DNA of 33,786 bases from Candidatus Moraniibacteriota bacterium (GTDB taxonomy: Bacteria > Patescibacteriota > Minisyncoccia > Moranbacterales > GCA-2747515): contig JAGYLL010000006.1 of NCBI GenBank assembly GCA_018401135.1, positions 1-33,786 on the forward strand, written 5' to 3'. A program made the translations under genes and the position numbers. Below, in pieces: positions 1 through 7,302 of this stretch (position 1 is its first letter; each line of letters opens with the position of its first letter). A model generated the notes under the pieces. That model was given only the letters and a program-made list of their open reading frames with translations, was not told where the DNA came from and ran no database searches.

Positions 1-68
1 ATACCGCTTTGCCTATAAAAAGAAAAGTTTACATTGTAACTCTTGTACACAAAACAAAACATAAGCAT

Positions 69-160
69 TGGCGGAGGGTGAGAGATTCGAACTCTCGAAG
101 CCCTTTTACAGGCTTACCCGCTTTCCAAGCGAGCGCAATCGACCACTATGCGAACCCTCC
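69..160 (-). tRNA. tRNA-Ser (anticodon GGA)
   Basis: Read on the minus strand, a 7-bp acceptor stem (GGAGGGT/ACCCTCC) closes a cloverleaf. The anticodon loop is CTTGGAAAG (anticodon GGA, Ser UCC/UCU), the variable arm is long as in class II tRNAs, and the T-arm contains GAGTTCGAATCTC. Discriminator G and an encoded CCA end complete it. The long variable arm and GGA anticodon agree on serine. No intron is seen. A short AT-rich gap separates it from the nucleotidyltransferase-like gene on the same strand. Confidence 0.96.
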
Positions 161-235
161 TTTTTTTTCTAAAACTCCAAAAATTTTCTACCATTTCACA
201 AGAGTTTTTTCCAAACAATCTTTCTCATTCAAATA

Positions 236-673
236 CTATACCCCGTGAAGACGCAAAAAGGCAAGGTCTCGTATATCTTTTTCTCGATGAAGCGCTCTTT
301 TGTATCGTTTTACCCAATCAATGTCAACGAGAGAAAGAAGAGAAGAAAAATGACTGTGTTGTTTTACTTTTGTATAAGAAATATGGTGATCTCCCATTTT
401 CCAAAAGAGAAAAACTTCTATATTACCAGAAATAAGACGACATTCTTTCCAAGATTTTCCTTTTTCGGGAAGAACAAGTTTCCAATGATGCAAAAGCCAC
501 AATCGAAGAAACTCTCCTCCAGAAACCACAAGATCAATATCTCCTACGCATCGAAAATCGTGGAAGCGTAATGCTATAGAACTACTCCCAAAAACTACAA
601 CATTTTTTGGGTGTATTTTGAGAGAAAAAAGCTTAGAATAAAGAGGGTCTGAAGTCATATATTCTTGGTACAC
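236..673 (-). CDS. Nucleotidyltransferase-fold protein (MNT/AbiEii-like), small
   Basis: A 145-aa protein with the polymerase-beta-type nucleotidyltransferase signature: VVFGSSSIALR (residues about 26-36) followed by GDIDLVV (44-50), the GSxS...DxD pattern that binds NTP and metal. The C-terminus has LHREKDIRDLAFL, a K-D-x-x-D helix common in stand-alone transferases of this class. It is soluble with no membrane segment. Family members modify RNA, proteins or antibiotics, or act as antitoxin/toxin partners; no partner gene is adjacent, so the substrate cannot be named. The ORF-track start is GTG; the promoter predicts transcription starting at this GTG, so it is either leaderless or begins at ATG 658 with a very short leader. 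Neither start has a clear ribosome site. Confidence 0.7.
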   Translation of the reverse strand: MYQEYMTSDPLYSKLFSLKIHPKNVVVFGSSSIALRFHDFRCVGDIDLVVSGGEFLRLWLLHHWKLVLPEKGKSWKECRLISGNIEVFLFWKMGDHHISYTKVKQHSHFSSLLSLVDIDWVKRYKRALHREKDIRDLAFLRLHGV

Positions 674-680
674 TTCTTCT

Positions 681-709
681 ATTATACCACAAAAATCAAT
701 TCTTGTCTA
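681..709 (-). promoter_or_regulatory. Promoter of the nucleotidyltransferase-like gene
   Basis: On the minus strand TAGACA and TATAAT are separated by exactly 17 nt, with GTGG directly before the -10 (extended -10 TGN). The predicted start of transcription falls at about 673-674, the GTG codon itself. Confidence 0.6.
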
Positions 710-729
710 TACCTTTGAAACCCATTCTA

Positions 730-2124
730 TCACTTCACTCTCTGGAGCTTTACGGTTGTGTCAGAAACTGTCACGATCTCATCTCCTGATTGAATAATCT
801 CTTTTTCTTTGAGCGTTCTTGTGAGAAGCTCCACAAGATGTTCTTCGTTTTTTTCTTCGGGAAAAAGAAAGGCTCGTATACCCCAAACCAAAGAAAGTTG
901 TCTGTGGGTCATATCATTTTCTGTGGCAATATAGAGAGATGCTTCTGGGCGAAAGTGCGAAAGGAGTTTGGCGGTATATCCCGTAGTACTGGTAGCAAGA
1001 ATAGCGCGTACGTTATTTGATCTGGCAAATTCATATACTCCTCGAACCATATGAGCATAATTACTCTTCACACGCATTTCAAGCGTTTCATAGACATCAT
1101 CGTAGGGAGATTCTTCGGTGTTTTTTATAATATCAGCCATAACTCGTATCGTTTCTACAGGATATTTCCCCCCTGCTGTCTCTCCCGAAAGCATAGTGGC
1201 ATCGGTATGATCAATAACGGCATTAGAAACATCACTGATTTCTGCCCTTGTGGGTCGTGGGTTTTCCATCATACTCTCCAGCATTTGCGTAGCCACAATA
1301 ACAGGTTTGACTTGAAAAAGGCATTTGGCAATAATCTCTTTTTGTAAAAGAGTTACTCGACTTTGCTCTACTTCTATACCAAGATCTCCTCGTGCCACCA
1401 TAACAGCATCTGCTTCTCGAATAATTTCATCGAGATTTTCGATAGCGTCCTGTCGCTCTATCTTAGGAATAATCATTGGGTATGCTTCTCTAGAAGGATC
1501 TATCTCCTTCATAAGCTTTTTCAAAGCAAGAAGGTCACTTCCCCTCCCCACAAAAGAAAGTGCTATATAGTCCACATTATGCTGGAGAGAAAATCGAACA
1601 TCTCTTTCATCTTTGGGAGTAAGAACAGGGAGCGCAAGTTGTGCTCCTGGAAAATTCATCCCCTTGTGATTTTTGACCACACCACCGGTCAAAACTCGAC
1701 AAAGCCAACCTCGTTCTTGTCGCTCAATGCTCTGAAGAATAATTTTGCCATCTTCGATAAGAATATTTTGTTGTTCATGAAGTTGATCGAGAATATGAGG
1801 CTGATCTACACCTATACATAGCATTTCTTCTTCTCTTACTGCATCTTTTTCCACAAGAAGAACTTCGCTACTTATATCCAAAACAAGCTCTTCTTTCACA
1901 AATGTTCGAATTCGTGGGCCTTGAAGATCTGCAAGAATGGCTACCGTTTTTCCTGTACGCTGGGAAGCTTCTCTAATATGCGCAACACATTCAGCGTGCC
2001 ATTCGTGTTCGGAGTGGGAAAAATTAAGACGACAGACATTCATTCCTACTTCCATCATCTGACAAAGTATTTCTACTTCAAAAGATGCTGGACCAATAGT
2101 TGCTATAATTTTTGTTTGTTTCAT
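730..2124 (-). CDS. pyk: Pyruvate kinase
   Basis: A 464-aa protein, the usual length for short bacterial pyruvate kinases. It converts phosphoenolpyruvate and ADP to pyruvate and ATP, the last step of glycolysis. Visible motifs are KIIATIGPAS and NVCRLNFSHS at the N-terminus (barrel start, substrate-binding Arg/Asn/Ser), the B-domain with VKNHKGMNFPG, the metal/PEP segment IPKIERQDAIENL with ADAVMVARGDLGIEV (catalytic Lys, Glu and Asp), and the ADATMLSGETA-type segment HTDATMLSGETAGG. The C-terminal allosteric domain is present, though the protein stops soon after DEIVTVSDTT. ATG start about 31 nt below an extended -10 promoter. In a reduced fermentative genome this is probably a main ATP source (inference). 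Confidence 0.96.
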   Translation of the reverse strand: MKQTKIIATIGPASFEVEILCQMMEVGMNVCRLNFSHSEHEWHAECVAHIREASQRTGKTVAILADLQGPRIRTFVKEELVLDISSEVLLVEKDAVREEEMLCIGVDQPHILDQLHEQQNILIEDGKIILQSIERQERGWLCRVLTGGVVKNHKGMNFPGAQLALPVLTPKDERDVRFSLQHNVDYIALSFVGRGSDLLALKKLMKEIDPSREAYPMIIPKIERQDAIENLDEIIREADAVMVARGDLGIEVEQSRVTLLQKEIIAKCLFQVKPVIVATQMLESMMENPRPTRAEISDVSNAVIDHTDATMLSGETAGGKYPVETIRVMADIIKNTEESPYDDVYETLEMRVKSNYAHMVRGVYEFARSNNVRAILATSTTGYTAKLLSHFRPEASLYIATENDMTHRQLSLVWGIRAFLFPEEKNEEHLVELLTRTLKEKEIIQSGDEIVTVSDTTVKLQRVK

Positions 2125-2161
2125 AAAGTACTCTTTGTATTGAAAAATTTCTTATAAAGAA

Positions 2162-2170
2162 AGTATACCA
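2162..2170 (-). promoter_or_regulatory. Extended -10 promoter of pyk
   Basis: Minus-strand TGGTATACT, an extended -10 (TGN plus TATACT). No good -35 lies 17 nt upstream, where the terminator of the next gene sits. It closely matches the extended -10 before the exported propeller gene (10661-10669). Confidence 0.5.
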
Positions 2171-2178
2171 CAAAAAAT

Positions 2179-2213
2179 AAAAAAGGTCTTTCAAAAAAAT
2201 GAAAGCCTTTTTT
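2179..2213 (-). terminator. Rho-independent terminator after the 130-aa membrane protein gene
   Basis: A hairpin with arms AAAAGGCTTTC and GAAAGACCTTTT around an eight-nt loop, flanked by T-runs on both strands. It sits 17 nt after the 2230 stop and just upstream of the pyk promoter, so it insulates pyk. Confidence 0.75.
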
Positions 2214-2229
2214 ACTCTAAAAGAAAAAC

Positions 2230-2622
2230 CTATTTCTCACTAAGAAGAGAGAATCCTCCTATAAAAGGAAGTTCTTTTTTCTCACCTTTAAGAGCGGTAA
2301 GTATTCCCATAATAACAAGAATAAAAACAAAAATATTTCCTAAGGGAAGAATAACAAACCAACCAAAAAAAGGGATAAAAGTTCCTATCACATTCACGCC
2401 CAAAGCGGTGAGGAGAACAAGGAGTCCTTGATTGGCATGGTACAACGTAAAAGAATTTTTTTTATTTTCTATCAAAAAAGGAAGAAAGAAAATAACATAA
2501 GACATTGCTGCTATAACTTGTGTATTTCGATCTGAAGACTCTTGTCCTAATATTTCATTCTCACGATCTGGGGAAGTTGTTTCTTCTTGTTTTTCGCTTG
2601 TTTCTTGCTGTTCTTCATTCAT
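2230..2622 (-). CDS. Small membrane protein, DUF4870/Tic20-like
   Basis: A 130-aa protein. The first 35 residues are charged and Glu/Gln-rich. A hydrophobic domain follows with about three membrane segments: AMSYVIFFLPFLI, GLLVLLTALGVNVIGTFIPF and ILPLGNIFVFILVIMGILTAL. The pattern FLPFLIENK...LYHANQGLLVLL resembles the DUF4870/Tic20-type family, whose members carry such a 'YHANQ' loop. The biochemical role of this family is not settled. The Shine-Dalgarno AAAGGAGGTG placed seven nt before the ATG is the strongest in the window, in contrast to neighbours with none. It has its own terminator. Confidence 0.7.
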   Translation of the reverse strand: MNEEQQETSEKQEETTSPDRENEILGQESSDRNTQVIAAMSYVIFFLPFLIENKKNSFTLYHANQGLLVLLTALGVNVIGTFIPFFGWFVILPLGNIFVFILVIMGILTALKGEKKELPFIGGFSLLSEK

Positions 2623-2721
2623 AAAGACACCTCCTTTCCTTATTTTATATATATAAATACGCTTATTTTTTCTTTTTATTGTCTTTTATGTCTATAAATA
2701 TTTTTATACATTTCGTTGCTC

Positions 2722-2750
2722 TTGACAATATTTTTTTTCTATGCTATGAT
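2722..2750 (+). promoter_or_regulatory. Consensus sigma70 promoter of the 6S-like RNA
   Basis: TTGACA, 17 nt, TATGAT. It lies in an intergenic stretch with no plus-strand ORF after it and points into the hairpin RNA. Predicted +1 near 2757. Confidence 0.85.
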
Positions 2751-2756
2751 TCCTCG

Positions 2757-2951
2757 TTCCCAAATGAAGTTTGTTTTCCTCTGAGATGATCCGCGGATCC
2801 TGGGAAGTCCTATCTTTTCTTCTCAGGCGGGGGCTTTCGTTTTCATGGATGATTTGGTTTACGCTGGGTCAAACCTGAACACTGTCCTTACCCTTTATAT
2901 CGATAGATACGAAGGATTCTTCCGCGGATTCTCTTAGAGAAAAACTTTTTT
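2757..2951 (+). ncRNA. ssrS: Candidate 6S RNA (SsrS-like) or other long-hairpin regulatory RNA
   Basis: About 195 nt between a consensus promoter and a T6 run. The two ends pair into one long interrupted helix: AAGTTTGTTTTCCTCT with AGAGAAAAACTT, then GAGATGATCCGCGGATCC with GGATTCTTCCGCGGATTCTC. The middle holds large unpaired strands and an apical hairpin GGTTTACGCTGGGTCAAACC. A closing helix, central bubble and apical stem is the 6S layout, and CCTCTGAGATG matches the start of the E. coli 6S closing stem as I recall it. 6S RNA mimics an open promoter and sequesters the sigma70 holoenzyme. SRP, RNase P and tmRNA signatures are absent. It converges on the PilB-like gene, with its 3' end 10 nt from that stop. 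Confidence 0.5.
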
Positions 2952-2960
2952 CCAAAAAAT

Positions 2961-5900
2961 TTATAACTCCGTAACTCTACGGACTTCTTCTAAACTTGTT
3001 ACTCCAGCAAGTGCTTTGTCTATTCCGTCTATCACCATAGGTATCATTCCTTGTTCTATTGCAACATTTTGTACATCCATTCCTGATCCACCACCAAGAA
3101 TAACTTTGCTCAGTTCTTGATTTTTTATATCCATTCCTTCACTAATCATAGACATTCCTTTGTAGCCTATCCCTCGACATACCTGACAACCAACAGGCTC
3201 ATAGAGAAAAGAAAAGTCTGGTAAGGTTTCTTTTTTTGCTTTTCTCCTATACTCTGTATAGAAATATTTCATTTCTCTTTGTTCATCTTCTGTTGCTGGA
3301 CGCTTTTTCTTGCAATCACATAGATTTCGCAAAAGTCTTTGTGCCATAATAAAATTTACCGATGTAACAAGATCATTGGGAGAAATTCCCATATTTACGA
3401 GTCTTTGTATGGCAGAAGGAGCATTGTTTGTGTGAAGTGTCGAAAAAACAAGGTGTCCTGTAAGAGAAGATTTTACCGCCATTTGTGCTGTTTCTTCGTC
3501 ACGAATTTCTCCTACGAGAATAATGTCAGGATTCTGACGCAAAAGAGATCGTAAAGCATTAGAAAATCCGTACCCCTTAGATTCATCGGTTTGTGTTTGT
3601 AAGACACCGTTTATTCTATATTCTATGGGATCTTCTACTGTCATTATCTTTTTGTCGGGTTGATTCATTTTGGTAAGAATACTATAGAGCGTTGTTGATT
3701 TTCCTGATCCCGTTGGCCCAGTCGTAAGAATAATCCCATTGGGAATCCGTATAGCATCTTCGAGTCGAGATTTTGTCTCTTCTCGCATACCCAAAAAAGA
3801 CAATTCTCGAGATTGTGCTCCGATATTTAACAATCTCAAAACAGATGTCTCTCCGTAGCCCCCCAAAATAATAGAGACACGCACATCTACCGATTCTGTC
3901 TTTCCCACTTCTTCTGGCTCCCACTTAAGCGTAAACCGACTATCTCGCAAGCCCGCCTGTTCTTCAGTTTTTATATTTGAAAGGAGTTTTATTCTTCCCA
4001 AAAGATTTGGGTATCGAACATTGGGAATTTTCATAACCGATTGAAGTACTCCGTCGATACGAAAACGAATATTAACATCATCTTCTTCGGGCTCGATATG
4101 CACATCTTCTGCACCGAGAAAAAGAGCGTACCCCATAATACTCTGTAATATCTCTTCTTCTGAAAACTCCTTTGCATATTCTTGAAACTCTGTAATTTTT
4201 AACGTTATCTTTTTGAACTTTTGTGTTATGGTGTGGGCAATAAAAAGAGAGCTTCCTAGATAACGTGACATAAGTTTTTCATAGACCTCTTCCAAAAATT
4301 TAAATTGTCCCCCAACTCGCCACACCTCTTCCATAGAAGTTATTCCTTCTACGGCCTTAAGAATTCCATCTTGTGTCATAGTTATCATTCCATCCTCTAT
4401 AGCAACGGAGGTTATTTCATCTTCGGATGCCATTCTTTTTACAAGAACATCCACATTTTCCGTCATAAACATCACTTCGAAAATACCGATTCTTCCTTTG
4501 TAACCTGTATAATTACACTGTGAACATCCTTTGGCCCTACGAAGTTTCTCTATTTTTTGGGGAACAGTGATATTTGCTTTTGGAGAAATAAGTGAAAGGA
4601 TTTTCATTATCATTTCTGATGTTTTTTCAGCAGGAATATATTCTTCCGAACAATGAGGACACACTTTTCGTACAAGTCTTTGTGCCACAAAAGCATTTAC
4701 CGCAGAAGGAATAAGATCGGGTTTTATTCCAAGATTGATGAGTCGCGGAACTGATCCCGCTGAACTATTCGTATGCAGTGTTGTAAGAACTAAATGTCCT
4801 GTGAGTGCTGATTGGACAGCAATTTCTGCTGTATCTTCATCTCTTATCTCTCCAACCAAAATAATATCCGGATCTTGTCTTACGATAGAACGTAGGCCTG
4901 ATGAAAAAGTATATCCATTTTCAAGAGAGATATTCGTCTGAGAAATATTTTTCATTTCATATTCAACAGGATCTTCTATGGTAATAATTTTTACACCAGG
5001 TTCATTGAGTTGATTTAATATGCTATAGAGAAGTGTTGTTTTTCCTGATCCCGTTGGCCCAGTCGTTACAATCATCCCTGTAGTTTTCTTTAGTTCTTCT
5101 TGTAATTGATCATAGGCATATCCTCGCAAACCCAAATCTTCCATCGCAATAAAAACACCCCCTTGTTCAAGAAGTCGCATTACTATAGTTTCTCCAAAAC
5201 GACTTGGGAGGATACTTGCACGAACATCTATACGCTTTACTTTTTTATTTTCTTGTTTTGTGCCAACCTCTACCGAAAAATGTCCATCTTGAGAGCTTTT
5301 TCGTATATTAAGTTTCATCTTTCCCATCATTTTTACCCGAGAAACGATATAGGCGTATGATTCAAAAGGTAATATTCCTACATCTTGAAGGACTCCGTCT
5401 AATCGGTATCGCATACGAACACCTTCTTCTTGTGGCTCAAAGTGTATATCACTCGCTCGAAGAGAAACAGCTCCAGCGATAACTAAAGAAAATATCTCCG
5501 TTGTAGACATATCGAGAACATTTTTTTTCAAAGCAAAAAGCTCAGCAAATTGCTTTTGAAAGGCTGTGAAGTCATCTTCGGAAAGCTCAAGTTTCATTCT
5601 TTCTAAACTCTCAAAAAGAGAGAAATTCTTATAGCGATCATGCAGTCTTTGCAAAGAAGATTCTGAAACGATAAACCACGAAACAGTCCATCCATTTTCA
5701 TCAGCAATATCTTGCACGACCTTTTTAGCCTCTCCATTATCAGGTCGGGTCAAAACAGTATATAGTGTTCGTCCTTTACGTAAAAAAGCTCCTGTCTTAT
5801 ATTGAATGGCTATTTTTTCAGGAATCAATCGTACAAAATCAGTGTTTAAAGGGAGGATATTGAGATCAACATAGGGAAGATCTACCATCTGTGACAAGGC

Positions 5901-6014
5901 CATTGCATATTCTTCCTCGCTTTTTTCTCGCAGTTTCTTTAAAACATGATCGGTAAGAAAGTTTTTTTCTTCTCGAAAAAAATCAGATTTTGTATTTTTT
6001 GTGACGTGTACCAT
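2961..6014 (-). CDS. Tandem-fused type IV pilus assembly ATPase (two PilB/GspE modules)
   Basis: A 1017-aa protein, about twice the usual PilB length. Residues about 1-130 resemble the GspE/PilB N-terminal domain. Module 1 has TTGPTGSGKTT (about 317), a Walker B DPDIILVGEIRDEDT, a His box LTTLHTNSS and a zinc Cys motif CPHC...CSQC. Module 2 restarts with ILQSIMGYALFLGAEDVHIEP, has its own TTGPTGSGKST (about 764), QNPDIILVGEIRDEET and FSTLHTNNA, but its Cys region is altered (LCDCKKK...CQVC). Both nucleotide sites look intact. PilB powers pilin extrusion as a hexamer, so three fused chains could form the ring (inference). No pilin or PilC gene is adjacent. The ATG has no Shine-Dalgarno, and two alternative -10 boxes (TATAAT 8 nt away, TATACT further) lie upstream. 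Confidence 0.88.
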   Translation of the reverse strand: MVHVTKNTKSDFFREEKNFLTDHVLKKLREKSEEEYAMALSQMVDLPYVDLNILPLNTDFVRLIPEKIAIQYKTGAFLRKGRTLYTVLTRPDNGEAKKVVQDIADENGWTVSWFIVSESSLQRLHDRYKNFSLFESLERMKLELSEDDFTAFQKQFAELFALKKNVLDMSTTEIFSLVIAGAVSLRASDIHFEPQEEGVRMRYRLDGVLQDVGILPFESYAYIVSRVKMMGKMKLNIRKSSQDGHFSVEVGTKQENKKVKRIDVRASILPSRFGETIVMRLLEQGGVFIAMEDLGLRGYAYDQLQEELKKTTGMIVTTGPTGSGKTTLLYSILNQLNEPGVKIITIEDPVEYEMKNISQTNISLENGYTFSSGLRSIVRQDPDIILVGEIRDEDTAEIAVQSALTGHLVLTTLHTNSSAGSVPRLINLGIKPDLIPSAVNAFVAQRLVRKVCPHCSEEYIPAEKTSEMIMKILSLISPKANITVPQKIEKLRRAKGCSQCNYTGYKGRIGIFEVMFMTENVDVLVKRMASEDEITSVAIEDGMITMTQDGILKAVEGITSMEEVWRVGGQFKFLEEVYEKLMSRYLGSSLFIAHTITQKFKKITLKITEFQEYAKEFSEEEILQSIMGYALFLGAEDVHIEPEEDDVNIRFRIDGVLQSVMKIPNVRYPNLLGRIKLLSNIKTEEQAGLRDSRFTLKWEPEEVGKTESVDVRVSIILGGYGETSVLRLLNIGAQSRELSFLGMREETKSRLEDAIRIPNGIILTTGPTGSGKSTTLYSILTKMNQPDKKIMTVEDPIEYRINGVLQTQTDESKGYGFSNALRSLLRQNPDIILVGEIRDEETAQMAVKSSLTGHLVFSTLHTNNAPSAIQRLVNMGISPNDLVTSVNFIMAQRLLRNLCDCKKKRPATEDEQREMKYFYTEYRRKAKKETLPDFSFLYEPVGCQVCRGIGYKGMSMISEGMDIKNQELSKVILGGGSGMDVQNVAIEQGMIPMVIDGIDKALAGVTSLEEVRRVTEL

Positions 6015-6082
6015 AAGAAAAAATTATATATACTTCTAGTATACTTCATTTTTCTTTTTTTACGAAATAGCAAAGAAGAAAA

Positions 6083-7207
6083 TTATATATTTTTGACAAG
6101 TTCTTCTATAAAAGCATTAGAAAAAGGCTCTTTTGCCTGAAAAAGAAAATAATTTCCTTGTACGGTTCCTTGTATATATTTTACTAGTTTTTCATACACT
6201 TCTTCATTTCGAGATCGTAATATGCCAGAAAAAGAACCTTCTTCTTTTTGGAATAATAAAAGAAAATGCGAAGCAGAAGAATAATGTGCTCGAACTTTTT
6301 CAAGTACAATAGTTACATCTTTTGGACCCGACCTACTTTGCACAAAATCTTCGAGAGAAATCATCGTCCACACAAGATTCCCTGTTTCTTCAAGATGAAG
6401 TTTTGTCAAAACTCTTCCTAATAATTTGAGAATATGGAAAGGCTGTGTTTTATAAAGATGTCTAATAATCTCTTGTTGATCAGCTCCAAAATCTATAAGA
6501 GAGGCTGAGTATTGCAAGGATTTCGGTTTCGTTTTAGATGATTGAAAGCTGTCTGTTCCCATAATAATACCTGCCAAAAGGCATTGTGCTATTTTTTCAG
6601 AGATATAACCTTCTTTTTCTTTCTCGAGAAAAAGTCCTGCGATAATTTCTGAAACACTCGACGCGGTAACGTCTATAATATTTGTCTGTGCAAACCGATC
6701 GTTATTACTTTGACAGTCTATGTTGATCAAAGGTATTTCAAAAAAAATATCTGGATTTTCTTCATAAATACTCCCTAGAGATTCTTTGTCTTTCGCTCCC
6801 AAAATAAAAGCGCCGTCATATTTCGTTTCCGCTGGAATAAACGAGAAATCTCTTGGGTCTATCGAGCTTTTCTGAGGTGTAATGTAAATACGAAAATCTT
6901 TTTCTCCTCTCTCTGTTCGAACATTTTCTATACTGTTGTGAGAAGTGTCGAAAATAATAACGAAATCACGCACACCCGAGAGGTCTTGGCGTATTTCTTT
7001 GGGATGAGGAAGGAAAGTAAGATCTTGCGAAGGGGAAAATGTCTGAGAAAAAACAAGTGTTGGTTCTTTATTTTGCTTTTCTAAAGCCAAAGAAAGTGCA
7101 TATCCAGCAGAAAGAATCTCTCCTGATGGGTTTTCTGGTAGAATAACCAAAGGAGTTGTATACTGTTTGAAAAAAGTAAAAAACTGTTCTCTTTCGTCCA
7201 ATGCCAT
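6083..7207 (-). CDS. Degenerate DHH-family phosphoesterase-like protein (NrnA fold, probably inactive)
   Basis: 374 aa from the preferred start. The layout follows NrnA/RecJ-like DHH proteins, but key residues are missing. The D-x-D-x-D-A-x-G-S motif is replaced by ENPSGEILSAG; IIFDTS (motif II) remains; the DHH triad in INIDxxxSN is INIDCQSNN; AGIIMGTDSF (motif IV) remains. In the C-terminal DHHA1-like part the GGGGH loop is gone although the GILRSRNEE strand is recognisable. I infer a non-catalytic descendant, perhaps a binding or scaffold protein. The ORF track extends to a GTG at 7237, but ATG 7207 has AAGGAAAG five nt upstream and sits about 35 nt below a TTGACA promoter, so it is preferred. 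Confidence 0.72.
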   Translation of the reverse strand: MALDEREQFFTFFKQYTTPLVILPENPSGEILSAGYALSLALEKQNKEPTLVFSQTFSPSQDLTFLPHPKEIRQDLSGVRDFVIIFDTSHNSIENVRTERGEKDFRIYITPQKSSIDPRDFSFIPAETKYDGAFILGAKDKESLGSIYEENPDIFFEIPLINIDCQSNNDRFAQTNIIDVTASSVSEIIAGLFLEKEKEGYISEKIAQCLLAGIIMGTDSFQSSKTKPKSLQYSASLIDFGADQQEIIRHLYKTQPFHILKLLGRVLTKLHLEETGNLVWTMISLEDFVQSRSGPKDVTIVLEKVRAHYSSASHFLLLFQKEEGSFSGILRSRNEEVYEKLVKYIQGTVQGNYFLFQAKEPFSNAFIEELVKNI

Positions 7208-7248
7208 ATATTCTTTCCTTATGAGTATTTCTATCACGGTGAAGAAGA

Positions 7249-7277
7249 AGTGTAGACAAAAGAAATTGTTTTGTCAA
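7249..7277 (-). promoter_or_regulatory. Promoter of the DHH-like gene
   Basis: Minus-strand TTGACA, 17 nt, TACACT, in the 95-nt gap after the propeller gene. Predicted start near 7242, upstream of the ATG at 7207. Confidence 0.75.
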
Positions 7278-7302
7278 TGAAAGTTTTTTGTTTCAATGCT
7301 TT

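Noticed and set aside
2757-2951. SRP RNA, RNase P RNA or tmRNA
   Set aside because: No SRP apical GGAAGGAAGCAGC-like loop, no GAGGAAAGTCC of RNase P, no Ala-tRNA-like ends; only the 6S layout fits.
7208-7237. GTG start of the DHH-like ORF
   Set aside because: No Shine-Dalgarno; ATG 7207 has AAGGAAAG five nt upstream.
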